Source: Selaginella tamariscina
Taxonomy: Eukaryota > Streptophyta > Lycopodiopsida > Selaginellales > Selaginellaceae
Direction: 5' to 3'
NCBI GenBank assembly: GCA_003024785.1
Contig: PUQB01000561.1
Span: forward strand, 1 to 64,000
Length of the DNA: 64,000 nucleotides
The translations under genes were made by a program, and so were the position numbers. The notes under the pieces are model-generated. The model was not told the origin of the DNA, did no database searches, and was given only the letters and a program-made list of their open reading frames with translations. Below, piece by piece: positions 43,913 through 55,469 of this stretch (position 1 is its first letter; each line of letters begins with the position of its first letter).

Positions 43913-45540
43913 ATGATGGTGAGTGGTGTTCAGTCGGTAGAGCGCTCTCCAAAGTATCATAAATTCTCTCAATCTTCATCTCCATCTTCATCTCCGAGCT
44001 CTCCTACTAAGCTTCTATCTCCCACTCCATTGTGTTCTCCAACTGTTGTGTTAAGCAGCCGTTCGATGTCATCCATAAGTTTGTTGGAGGAGAGCAAAGC
44101 TTGGGATAGCAAGGCTTTGTTCACCCATATCAAGCAACATTTCCATGGTGCACCGGAGGACTTGGATAGCATTTATTTTGTTTTGGTAAGCCAAAAGATC
44201 CGTGGCTCTAGCTTTGTTCACCTCGACATTGAGCACTGGGTTAAGTTGGGCCTTTGTTATGGGTCAGCTGCGGAGCTTTTTAGCATAGCAAAGAGTTTGA
44301 AGGTGGTGAACCCCAAGCAAACACCTTCCAACGTCAACAAAAATAGTCATGTGTCTCAATCACCTACCCAAGCGTCTCCGGAGACAAGAGTGAAACGACA
44401 TTCAAAGAGGTACAAAAGGGTGGAAAAGAAGCATAAATATGGTCTCATGGTCCGTGGGGAGGTGCCTTCAAAAGAAGTTTTATTCAAGAACTACAACTTC
44501 AACTCACACAGCAGATTGATGCGGTTGGCTAGGAGGAACAATATGAGCAAATGTTTGGGAACTTAAGGAGATCCGGCTGGCATGCGAAGAGCGGTTTCCA
44601 CTTTTTGATCGTGTGGGTTTTGGAAAAAATGAAAAAGAGAATTTGCTGCACAGGAAGCTTTGGCAAAAGAGCTTGTTAGCACGGGAAGATGCAGCCCATT
44701 GTCTTTGAAGGTCATGAACCATTTACAACTCCTGTGGAGTGGGTCTCTCAACCCATTGCAATATTCCTGCATGGGAAACGTCAAAGGCTCCAACAAACAT
44801 TAACACAATCAAGGACAATTCATACTCACTCATATACTTACAATGTTTCAGAGGTGGTTCTTGTAGGTTTCAAGAAAGTACTTGACTTGGAACACGTAGA
44901 ATTCTGCCAGCAACTCTTCAGGAATAGGAGGAAGCGGGAACCATTCTTTATAAAGCGTGAGGTGCTTGTGGGACGTGGAGTTGTTCAAAGCTGGTACATG
45001 GAATCCAACATATAATGTTGAAGGTGAAGGTAAGTAAAGTTAGCAGCCTCAATTCTGGAGCGTTTGTACCTCTCATGGGCTCAGAAGCATCACAAATTAC
45101 TGAGGAAGTAAAGTTTTACCTTTTACATGTGTTTTCTAGATATATCTAATGTGTACATATATTTGTAGGAAGTTGTTACTTGGCCTGATGTCTCACAATC
45201 ATTTACCTTTTACATGTGTTTTCTAGATATATCTAATGTGTACATATATTTGTAGGAAGTTGTTACTTGGCCTGATGTCTTACTGATTGTGAGATGGATA
45301 GCAACTTTCTTAAAGTGGACTGTTGTGCCGATGAAGAAGTGCCAGCATCAAAGAGGCTAAAGATGAGACGTCGTATTGTGCCAGATGTAAGTAGCATTGC
45401 ATAGTTCTCTTTAAAGTTATATATGTGCACACTTGTTTTAGCAGGTAATGAAGGTGATAATGAAGAGAAACGATCGGAGAAAAGCCGAAGAAAAAGAGTG
45501 AAGTAACAGTCACGACCTTGGAGGTGATTTGAAGTAGTAT
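43913..45540 (+). pseudogene. Multi-exon gene fragment with Ser-rich start, SAM-like segment and basic tail
   Basis: The first frame (43913-44566, 217 codons) starts with a Ser/Pro-rich region (SSSPSSSPSSPTKLLSPTP). A segment WDSKALFTHIKQHF to HWVKLGLCYGSAAELFSIAK follows, which has the hydrophobic pattern of a SAM domain (G-x2-hydrophobic, LGL, ending helix). The next is a basic region (KRHSKRYKRVEKKHKYG). A second frame (44689-45015) continues EGHEPFTTPVEWVSQPIAIF and VLVGRGVVQSWYMES. Likely splice signals (GTAAGT at 45388, TTTTAGCAG near 45440) join KRLKMRRRIVPD to GNEGDNEEKRSEKSRRKRVK, a nuclear-localisation-like tail ending at about 45506. It could be the second gene of the adjacent transposon. 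The SAM call is weak. Confidence 0.4.
45115..45280 (+). repeat. 87-bp tandem duplication spanning a splice acceptor
   Basis: Two 79-bp identical copies (45115-45193 and 45202-45280) separated by 8 bases. Each contains ATATATTTGTAG followed by GAAGTTGTTACTTGGCCTGA, so an intron 3' end and exon start are duplicated. Confidence 0.92.
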
Positions 45541-45662
45541 TTTTTCTTTGTTATGTTTTATGATTTTTGTTGCTAGGAGAAGGAGCAGGAGCAAGAGCTT
45601 ACGCAAGAAATAAAATGGAACATGATGATGAGCCAAAGTACATCATGATCACTCTTTTGATG

Positions 45663-47739
45663 TTAGTGTACTTATGTTTAAGCGTAGCAACTGTCACTAG
45701 ATACCTCGAGAAATTCTAGGTAAAGCACGGGAACCCCAAATAATGGTTTATATGTGGTTTTATAATATGTTTTCCTACCTTACACATACATGTTATTAAA
45801 AATGACAAGTTCTGGTCACAATAACATATGGCTTTTTTAACGATTATTTTTGAAAGTTACTTTTAGTAGTTACTTCTTATTATGTTTTATTGATATTTAT
45901 AAAGTATAAATTTATATTGCTGTTACAATATAAAAACACAACAACATCAATAATATTTTAGATTTCTTTATATGTAACTTCAAATTATGTTTTTTTTATT
46001 AATTCAGCTAAAAATATAACGTATTAAACACATGTGTTTTATATAGAAATTAACCACTCAATTAATTTTAAAAATAAAACACATATATCATTTTTGTAAG
46101 TAAACATTTTTAGTTACATCTAGAAAATACATAATAGGACTACTTAAAACGTTGTTGATTTTAATAAAATACTTATATTTTATTACTGTTATCAAAAGTT
46201 TACACATTGAGTTTAGTCCATTTAGCCTTCTTCGTCTTCATATTCAATACGCATTTGTCTGAGACGGATGCTCTCTTCAACAAAAAGGTGTAGAGCACTA
46301 GTGGTTCCAAATCTATCCAACCTATGTATGTTTACGGTTCAGTCTTTGTCATTGTATTGAGATAGGTTCTTAGCTTTTTCCTTGTCAAGTTTGGGATGAT
46401 CACGTTGCACATTGTCTCAATCTCTGCTTTTGTTCTCTTTTTCACAAGATCAATAAAGTCCAATGGAAGCTGCATGTAAAATTGTTAACCAAAATACCAA
46501 TTAAACAACAAACTTACCTTCTGAAATGGTTCAACTGTCTTAATCTTACACCGTGGCCATCGGATGAACACTCCACGATAAGTTAAACACTTTCTCAAGT
46601 TGGAACAATCGGGATCCCTGAATCAACCTTCATACGCTCATATCCTGGCAAGATAGCTATTACAAAAAGTGCAACATCATGATCCCCCAGAGGCCTACAT
46701 GCAAAAGAGTGATCATGATGTTGCACTTTTTGTAATAGCTATCTTGCCAGGATATGAGCGTATGAAGGTTGATTCAGGGGATCCCGATTGTTCCAACTTG
46801 GGAAAGTGTTTAACTTATCGTGGAGTGTTCGTCCGATGGCCACGGTGTAAGATTAAGACAGTTGAACCATTTCAGAAGGTAAGTTTGTTGTTTAATTGGT
46901 ATTTGGTTAACAATTTTACATGCAGCTTCCATTGGACTTTATTGATCTTGTGAAAAAGAGAACAAAAGCAGAGATTGAGACAATGTGCAACGTGATCATC
47001 CCAAACTTGACAAGGAAAAAGCTAAGAACCTATCTCAATACAATGACAAAGATTGAACCGTAAACATACAATAGGTTGGATAGATTTGGAACCACTAGTG
47101 CTCTACACCTTTTTTGTTGAAGAGAGCATTCGTCTCAGACAAATGCGTATTGAATATGAAGACTGGAAGAAGGCTAAATGGACTGAACTCAATGTGTGTA
47201 ACTTTTGATAACAGTAATAAAATATAAGTATTTTACTAAAATCAACAACGTTTTATAAGTAGTCCTATTATGTATTTTATAGATGTAACTAAAAATGTTT
47301 ACTTTAAAAAATGATATATGTGTTTTATTTGTAAAATTAATTGAGTGGTTAATTTCTATAAAACACATGTGTTTAATACATATATTTTTTAGCTGAATTA
47401 ATAAAAAAAAACATAATTTGAAGTTACATATAAAGAAATCTAAAATATTATTGATGTTGTTGTGTTTTTATATTGTAACAACAATATAAATTTATACTTT
47501 ATAAATATATTAATAAAACATAATAAGAAGTAACTACTAAAAAGTAACTTTCAAAATAATCGTTAAAAAAGCCATATGTTATTGTGACCAGAACTTGTCA
47601 TTTTTAATAACATGTATGTGTAAGGTAGGAAAACATATTATAAAATCACATATAAACCATTATTTGGGTTCCCGTTCTTTACCTAGAATTTCTCGAGGTA
47701 TCTAGTGACAGTTGCTACGCTTAAACATAAGTACACTAA
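45663..47739. repeat. 2.08-kb near-perfect inverted repeat (1.02-kb arms, 26-bp spacer)
   Basis: Left arm 45663-46684, right arm 46711-47739, spacer 46685-46710. The outer ends are TTAGTGTACTTATG and CATAAGTACACTAA; the inner ends are GCAACATCATGATC and GATCATGATGTTGC. Arms differ by scattered substitutions and 1-bp indels, for example CCTATGTATG against CCTATTGTATG and GTTCATCC against GTTCGTCC. The right arm read on the plus strand holds a spliced coding fragment; the left arm holds the same in antisense. No direct duplication flanks it (TGATG against GCAAG). A transcript across it would fold into one long, almost perfect double strand. Confidence 0.95.
46711..47062 (+). pseudogene. Two-exon coding fragment in the right arm of the inverted repeat
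   Basis: Exon words DVALFVIAILPGYERMKVDS, GKCLTYRGVFVRWPRCKIKT and VEPFQK, a 47-nt intron (46879-46925, GTAAGT to TGCAG), then LPLDFIDLVKKRTKAEIETM and NLTRKKLRTYLNTMTKIEP, stop near 47062. Hydrophobic and basic residues are spaced like a folded protein, but no family was recognised. A perfect antisense copy lies in the other arm (about 46330-46684). It may be a piece of the neighbouring transposon-like gene. Confidence 0.5.
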
Positions 47740-47834
47740 GCAAGGTTGTTTCTCATTACATTTATAGTTTGGTAAGTAACCACAGTCAACGTCCAAAATA
47801 TAAAGGAGTCATAATAAAAACTATGATAATATGT

Positions 47835-48115
47835 ATGTTGTGTATATATGTATATATATATATATATATATTATATATAAGATCTTATTTGCCACATCTG
47901 GTGTGTAAAATGTATATACACAAACATGTATAAGCTGTGTATATATTTGTAAGTATACACAAACATATATATGTGTATAAATCCATTTGAATGAGTGTAT
48001 TTGTATATATATGATAAATAATATCTTATTTGATACATTTTGAGTATATATGTGTATACGTAGACATATATGTATAAGTATACACAAACATGTATGTATT
48101 TATATTCATAGTGTT
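47835..48115. repeat. TATATG/TATACACA-type microsatellite field
   Basis: A (TA)n run at about 47845-47878, followed by irregular units with GTATACACAAACATGTAT, recurring near 47918, 47950 and 48070. Confidence 0.8.
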
Positions 48116-48280
48116 TTGTGTGACATATATGTATTTATAGTGAACAAAGAAGTATATGTATGCATGTGAGTGAGTGTGGATATGTATTTATAATGTTATT
48201 TATATTGAACATAAAAGAAGATTAATCAGAATTATGTCCACTTAATAAATCTTAGAATATTCCTCTCCATTTAAGGGTTT

Positions 48281-49300
48281 GGTGGGATTTATTCCTCTCC
48301 AAGGATTTATCCCATAAATGTCTTCTTGCCATCAATGTCTCGCCCTCCTTGTACCTTGGTAGGATTTATCTTACCAATGCCTTTATACCATCAATGGGCA
48401 TCGGCAAGATTAACCCTGTTTATGATTTATCCTATGCAACCATTGGTGCCTTCTAATGCCTAGAATCGCTATCCCCAATTGCATAGGCGGGATTTTTCCC
48501 ACCCATTCTTTCTTGCCTTCCCCGATCTCGATAGGATTTATCATGTTGAATCCTTCTTGCCTCCTCAAAGCAGCAGGATTTCATAGAAACCTTTGTACCC
48601 TCCTTGGAAGGATAAATCCTCTCCTCTCCATGGAGGGCAAGAAGGCTTCGGAGGGATAAATCTTGCATGCTTTGAGGAGGGCATGAAGGTTTTGATAGGA
48701 TAAATTCTACCCTCTGGAGTTTCCTGTTGAAACCTTGATGTCTTTCATGGATCTGGTGGGATTTATCCCACCTAACCATAACCATTAGTGCTTTCTATTG
48801 CACACGGTGGAATTTATCCCACCGAAGCCATCTTATCATTTCCATTTGTCAATAAGATTATCCTTCCCAACCATTATAGCCTTTTGAGTCCAATGGCATG
48901 AGTTATCCACACAACCATTGGTGCCTTATGAGGCCCACGATAGGATTTATCTGGACGACTTTGATAGCAACATTACTTGACACTATGAGCTTCCCATTTA
49001 TTTTAAAAATATGGTTATGTTAATTCCACAATCCCACAACCCAAAATATATCTTGATGTTGTCTTCAAAGTCTCATGCATGCAATATAATTAACATCAGT
49101 TTACCAAGGATAGTAATCCTTTGTTGAAGATGGCAAGGTGGCTTCGGTCGGGTTACAACAAGTAGACAAGTAAGACAATGGAACTATAATTAGTAGCCTA
49201 GAGTCTACAAATGCACATAGCATAGGTGAGATGGCTACAAAACATTTTGTGTGACACCGCCATGAACTAAGAAAATATGGTAGGACTTATCCTGCCCACT
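48281..49300 (+). repeat. Degenerate array of palindromic GGATTTATCC units
   Basis: At least a dozen units spaced 45-65 bp, best seen at 48281, 48303, 48355, 48421, 48486, 48529, 48573, 48608, 48650, 48695, 48759, 48808, 48937 and 49279. The clearest cores are palindromes such as GGTGGGATTTATCCCACC (48759). Between cores lie ACCATTGGTGCCTTCT and CCTTCTTGCC words. Some units (48608-48710) are in the reverse sense. A smaller copy lies at 31.06-31.35 kb. No open frame or terminal repeat explains it. Confidence 0.75.
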
Positions 49301-51240
49301 ATTTCATTTATTAATTCCTTCACCTATAGAAAGTTGAAGAAACTGCAACTATCAACTTTTCTGAGGTGGGTGGGAGTTAGACATCCTTCATGATGATGAC
49401 ATCTTTATTGATGATGTTGGTTTGTTGCATTGAGGATGAGGTGTTCGATAAGTGAGTGACCACGATGAGAACATTCATGATGAAGAAGAAACTGACACAT
49501 ATGGAGAAGCTGTTCATCTTGGAAAACCGTTCAAAACTTATAAAAAGAACTTATGTTAGAAAGCTGATTGCAAGTACTCAAGGCCATGATTATGTAAAGC
49601 CATGAACAATGCTCACAAGAGGCATACCCAACTTAGTTGTGAGTGTGATTCATAACTTGACATGGATGAGGCACTAGATTGATAAGGCACTAAATTAATG
49701 AAACATAAAGGACATGTGTGCAAATGAATTATCAAATTTAAAAAGTTTAGTTAACTCCTTAATGCAATGTATATTCAACAAAAATGTATATTCACCAATG
49801 ATAACGGTAAATTGATCTTTAAGGTGTGACATATTTCCACAAGTTACAAGTTAAAAGAACATGAAGAGTGTGCATTATTGACACAAGCCAAGATTAGTCA
49901 ACAAGGAGAAAGTAATATATTTTTTTCAAAGACACTAGTATGTTAGCTACATCTACTTTATTTAATTTACACGATGAAACATCCCCTCCCCACCCACATA
50001 TTAAGTAAACTTTAAGTGGGTTGGCACTACCTTGCATTAAGTGTGAGTTTAACCTCATCAACTTCATTACCCCTAAACCCTACCCCAACTCTTAAGGCAA
50101 CCTTAAAGAAGGGCTAGAATTCATTATGGATCTTGACATGAACTTAGAATTAATTATGGATTTTGATATGAGTGGTAAGAGGAAGAGAAGTTCCAAAAAG
50201 TAAAGTTTGTCTTCAGATAATGTTTTATATAATACCATCTCAACAACTTAATTATACTAAGTAGAGTTATTTAATAATTAGCTTAGCGAAAAAATGAGTC
50301 CTCAGTCTTCCATGTTGGATTATTATTGATTTACTTTGTCTTGTTCTCCAATTTTAATTATGTCCATTAAATTTTATGATATATTACAGTGGTATAATTT
50401 TGTATGTGGTTCATGTTAATAGTAATGGTGATCTTTCTTTCTATCCCATAGTGTTTGTGGTATTGCTGAGTTATATTTCAGCAATGATATAGGTCCATGT
50501 TATTTAACTTTGAACTTATGTCTCATCAGTCGGTCATACACTCTCGTGATAGTACTATACCAAAGCAAGCCGAATGTTCCCACACATTCGAGTGGTTGAA
50601 ATTTTAAACACAATAATACATTTATGCTGCATGAGATCAGATGCATTCATTAAATCTTTGGCCCTACAAAGTTAATCTCAATTCAAGTTTCACATGTTCA
50701 TTTTAAAGGCTATGCTTCAATCCATGAGATACGATCGTTAAAGGATAGTAAAGACACATAAATTCCTCATGTTCATAATTAGAGTCTCTATACTAGTATT
50801 TAATGACATGGCAGTTCAATTGTAATTAGGTATTATGATAAGATGTGAGTTCTTCTGTGGTACACTTTTATTGAACTTGGCCGAGCTTAATCATAATCAT
50901 AACAATAATCATCCTTTATTGGACCTGCCACTTAGATTTGCCAAAAGACATGACAAATGCTTCTTTCCATAAGTAATAACACATGCCTCCAGAATTTAAC
51001 AGCTAAAACACTAGCTTCTCCTGTATATTAGCATACATAATAGCTTGTGCATCTTCAAGTGTTCACTGGCTATAGAGTTATCAAACAATGGCTGTAAGTC
51101 TTCCCAGTTTGGAAGCTGCTTCCTCTCCTCCTTGTTCTTTGTTGTGCATCTGTTGATCCTCCTATGGAGCTGGAGACCAAAAGCTGCAAGGTTTTTGTAT
51201 AGTGTTCATCCCAAACTTTGTCCTTACTGAAATGTTTTTT
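49301..51240. other. Intergenic DNA, nothing recognised
   Basis: Mixed AT-rich sequence. Short frames around 49380-49600 do not resemble any family known to me. No repeats with clear boundaries. Confidence 0.5.
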
Positions 51241-52065
51241 AGGCCTTCACGCCTCCCATGTGCATTCATTCCAAAGAAGCAGGATCCTTTCCAGTTGTGC
51301 AGGTAACTAACTATTCACCATGTGCAATTCTTCCTCTATACTTGTGCATTGGAAAACAGACTATTGGAAGTTTGATATTAGTTTTCAACTCCGAACTGCA
51401 GTTGCATTCCTTGATTGGCTCCCCATCAACTTGCAATCTCTCATCAAACCAGTGCGCGATCCTACCATCAACTGTAGCAAACTTGACCAAGATGGGACAT
51501 TCTAAGGTTTGGTAAGATTGTATTTGCTCAAGCACTTGGCATTGGAACATGAGTCAACAGCGGTCATTGACGTCGACCCAATTGACCGAACCACTCTAGC
51601 AGTAGTCGTCTCAGATAACCCCAACTTTCAATCCCTCGATAGGGGCCAAGGACCGAATGGCCTTGTTTCATGTGCTCCTAGAGACCAAGGCTAGAAGGCT
51701 TTCGTCCGAGATGTGTCCACTCCAGTGAGTTACTTGTTTATGGCGGCTAAGGATGGGCATATAGACTTTCCTCAACAATGGGGTCGAAATCTAGCAGTCA
51801 AGGTTTTGCAGGTTAACGAGAAAGAGCAAAGAGAATTGCTAGCACTATGGTTGTGGCATTTCTCAAGGCGACGCTGCTGGATGATTGCAGCGAACTTGAC
51901 AATGCAATTCTTAGTGATGACTTTGTGGAAGCTCACGAAAATATGACATGCTCTGGTCCATGTCCCATGCTGTTCATCATAAATAATATAAAATCTGTGT
52001 TTTTCTTTTTTTTTGAAGGGTGCTTTACACCAAAGACACCTTTATCTGGTCTTGGACTATGAATT
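51240..52065 (+). pseudogene. CLH-like: Chlorophyllase-like pseudogene
   Basis: Chlorophyllase removes phytol from chlorophyll; it is an alpha/beta hydrolase with a GHSxGG serine elbow. Here KEAGSFPVVQ (about 51275), LDWLPINLQSLI (51410), LTKMGHSK then GKIVFAQALGIG (51490-51545, with a frame change inside the elbow), VIDVDPIDRTT (51560), SCAPRDQG, VSYLFMAAKDGHIDF (51720) and MVVAFLKATLLDDCSELDNA (51845) follow the family order: nucleophile serine, Asp in DPID and His in KDGHIDF. At least five frameshifts and stops, and loss of the segment after the substrate loop, make it inactive. No nearby intact copy is seen. Identification rests on ordered motifs, not on an alignment. Confidence 0.75.
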
Positions 52066-52640
52066 GTTCTTTTAAAACAAAAAGGAGAAAGAAAAAAACA
52101 TATAGAAAACCTTCACCATGATGGAACATAGTCATTTTAATTTATGTAAATCTCTACTATATATATATATATAGCTATTCATTATTCATATAATATAGCT
52201 ATATATTTTCTTAAGTTAATGTAGTGTTTAGTTGTAGTTTGTATATGACATTGTATTTAATAGAAAACAAATAGATTATTTTGGTAAAACAATATATAAC
52301 CTTTTGCATGTAATAACTATTTAATACTATAAGTTGTATTAATGTGTTTTAATGTTATTTTTTTATATTAGATTTTTTTCATTACTATTCATTATATATC
52401 ACTTCCAATTGTAAATAAATGTTAAGCTACAAATAATATGATATTTAGTTCAAATTAATTATGTATAATTTACAACTATATATTCCACTTGAGAACCTTG
52501 GACTTATCATGACCATTATTGGACCGGGAAAGAACTAAGATTGCTATGGCCTAGCCACTAGTAGCCCTTTTGCCCCCATCCAATGGCAGGTCTACCAAAG
52601 TTGGCATCAAAACACACAAACCTATTGGTTTATCTTCATT
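52066..52640. other. AT-rich spacer, nothing recognised
   Basis: TA-rich runs and A-rich stretches (52075-52110) only. Confidence 0.5.
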
Positions 52641-55075
52641 GCAAATCATCCACAAATAGGTTCAACAAATAAGGGTATTTGCAAATGTAGGGTATGTGTA
52701 ATTGATCCTTATGAATTTAAGGTTATTCCCATAAGTACTAGAGATTATCATAGTAGTAGGGAATGTTTGCTATTGCATGTTGGACCAAACCGAAGTTTAA
52801 AGACAAAAGTGAAGTTTTGTAAATGTGCTATATATAAAGCCAAAGATCCTTAATAAGATGAAGTGCAATATATAAGTAGTGATTACAAAAGACATGTTAC
52901 AACTCTAGAATTTAATAATGAAGGCAAGGTTGGAACTTGTTATGAATTAAGATAAAGAAAAGGATGATAGTTCTTTCATGAAAACAATGTTAGTATTGAA
53001 GAGGATTTCATGTTACATGTATTGTTAAATGTTTATCTAATGACTAAGCTTTATGTAGCAAATGAGAATGAACCTCCACCTTTTGAAGATGTAAAAGTTA
53101 ACGAAAGTGAAGATGTTTTATACTCTTTGGTGGGTCTTGGTAGTGTGTTTGAACAACACAAAGCTCTATAAGCATTAGCAGATGAGGTTTATAAACTTTG
53201 TTTAGTGAAGGATGTCTAGTACGTAAGATAATTGTTTTGGGCAAATGGACATGCACTTTGAATGGTCATAAAGTTCCAACAAATGCAAAAACAATGAAAT
53301 AGTTTTGCGAAGACTTTGAGCACTTGAAATTGAAAATATATTATATGCTATCACAAGAACAAACAACTTTATGTTTCTTTAGAATTCTTAAATGATGAAG
53401 TAAATCTAGCCAAGGTTAACCAGATGACATGTGATATTTATTGTAACATCAGAAGAGATGCACAACATTTCATGTACACATCCCACTGGCTCCATACTTA
53501 AGAATGTTAGCATCAACAAAAATAGTTACATGGAGCTTCTTATAATTATGGAAAGAGAAGAAGCAATGGCTTGAGGAGTTTTAAGTATGAACCTTTAGTA
53601 TTGAAAGAGTTTGGCATGGTACAAAGTGGTGTGACTTCCAAGTGTTTTTCATAGTTGGTGCAAAGTGGAGGCTCCCTTAATAATGTTCCAATTGCAATGC
53701 TTCTTCTCATTATTGGGAAATTGAGCATAAGGTAACTTTAGACGGTTTGAAGACATGCGTTTAGTGTGCTAACAACTTTCAATACACTAAAATTTATATT
53801 GATGATGATCCAAGAAACCTAAGAGTCGTACTTCATTTAAACAAATTTCGAACGACTACTACAAGGACCATGAGCATTATGTCATACAACCTATAAATAA
53901 TTAATATAGTTTAGAATAATAAGAGTGATATGCTTTATAGTACTTCCATGTATGTTATTTTCCATGGAAGATTTACATGTTGGAATCAATGAGTAAGACA
54001 TCCACATACAGATACTTATATAATAAGAACTAAATGACTTATTTAAGACTAGTACAAGTGTTGAGTAAGGGATGGACTTGCTAGAGTTAGGATTAAAAAG
54101 AATTTTAACATGGCATTGCATATTTGACACTAGCATGTGGTGGAGACCATCTTGCTCAATGTAATATCTCAAAACTTGAAAATGATACATATTAGAGTGT
54201 CATTGTTTTTGTTTTTTCTTTGTTCCTAGAGCATTGGTTTTTTCTTTTTACACAATTTAGTGTGGAAAAGGAGATAAGTATGAAGACTCTTGTTGAAACT
54301 ATGATTTTAAACTCTTTAAGAACAGCTGATGACTTGGAAACAAGGCTAGATTTGCTTGTTACATGTAGGCAAACTCAAGACAAACATGTGTTAGAGGAAG
54401 ATCTCAGAGTTTGATGCTCTATGAAAAACTCACATGTTCCAAGTTATAGGAGATGCATGCAACTATGGATATAATGCCTCATATTGGTCTCAAGATAGTT
54501 AAGAAGGTTCATGACACATGTTGGCAAGAGGTAACAACAAAGGCAACAAAAAGACAAATGACTTTAAGACCAAAACAAGTTCTACAACACGGAACTGCTT
54601 ATCTACTTTCAAAACGTACTCTTGAGAATACAAAACCCATCCAGGTGAAGACCTAAATTATGAACCCATGGTTGCAAGTTTAAAATTTGGAAAGTAGACA
54701 AGCATCAAACTTTAGTGCAATTTACAGTCTATATGTGCTTGAAGGTCTTGCTTATGGGACATTTTATAGATGAATGTTTATGTTACATTAAGGGACATTT
54801 TATAGATGAATGTTTATGTTATTTAATATAAGATACATAATTCTTTTGACATGTTGTCTCTTTCATCTTTTGTGACTACACACACATCAATGGCTTAACT
54901 AAAGAGGCCATGAGAACAAAACAAACTCTACTTCATTCATGGTGAGTTAGATGGATAATTGCTTTTGGCAAGAACAAGTCCATCATAAAACACATGGTTT
55001 AGTGTAGCTCATATGCTTTTGAATGATGTCTTGGACATTATGACTTGCTATTGGTGTTATTGTTTTGAGAGGTTT
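52640..55075 (+). pseudogene. Relic 2 of the transposase-like gene
   Basis: Same gene as relic 1, more decayed. Matching pairs: FKVIPISTRDYHSSRECLLL (52715-52790) against the PRPTRDYHRKRDKQLLH segment; GSVFEQHKAL then ALADEVYKL (53140-53200); DDDPRNLRVVLHLNKFRTTT (53800-53850) against the PRNLAVIIHLDKF segment; MPHIGLKIVKKVHDTCWQEV (54470-54530) against HLALGVLKKAHESCWEEI; and YWCYCFERFLFIMSSF (55040-55090) against LLWCRFERFFATVNR. Same strand, about 12.4 kb apart. There are many stops. A 36-bp-offset duplication lies at 54756-54821. Confidence 0.6.
54756..54821 (+). repeat. 30-bp exact direct repeat, offset 36 bp
   Basis: GGGACATTTTATAGATGAAT plus ten more bases occurs identically at 54756 and 54792. 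Confidence 0.9.
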
Positions 55076-55113
55076 TTGTTTATCATGAGTTCTTTCATCA
55101 AAGTGATTTGTTG

Positions 55114-55281
55114 TTTGATGATGATATTGTCATAGCAACATCTTGTGGTTCATGGCACTTAAGAATCATGCAATGTGGTTCCGATGTGTATTTTGAAAAG
55201 GGTTGGAGGCAGTTCTCTAAACACAATTATTTATCTGAAGATGATTTTATAATCTTCAAGCTTTATCACCAACCAATATGA
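55114..55281 (+). pseudogene. B3 DNA-binding domain fragment
   Basis: A 55-codon frame ending TGA contains TSCGSWHLRIMQ, DVYFEKGWRQFSKHNYLSED and DFIIFKLYHQP. This is the central and C-terminal pattern of plant B3 domains (W-x-V/L-x-hydrophobic, YFxxGWxxFxxxN-xL-xxxDFxxFxY). The N-terminal strand of the domain is not readable upstream. It sits where relic 1 has its 228-codon frame, so it is either a captured host fragment or a real C-terminal part of the transposon protein. B3 domains are known only from green plants, which supports the plant origin of the window. Confidence 0.7.
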
Positions 55282-55469
55282 GAGCAAAGATTTATGCTTC
55301 ATCTGATGTTCCAAAGGATTTTGTCAACAATATACTACATGTAATATGCTTTTATCATATTTAAAGTCTGAATACAATAATTTATATATGCCAATATAAA
55401 TAATGCATATGTACATAGTGCATACTTTGTAACATGATATGATTATATTAATTATATATATTAGCCTAA

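Noticed and set aside
45663-47739. Foldback DNA transposon with 1-kb terminal inverted repeats
   Set aside because: No flanking target duplication is visible and the arms contain a spliced coding fragment, so an inverted duplication is more likely. Not excluded.
48453-48785. 110-codon minus-strand frame in the palindromic array
   Set aside because: Its sequence consists of the repeat units read in antisense. There is no conserved protein pattern.
48281-49300. CRISPR-like regular repeat array
   Set aside because: Units vary in sequence, spacing and orientation, the genome is eukaryotic, and there are no spacer-length regularities.
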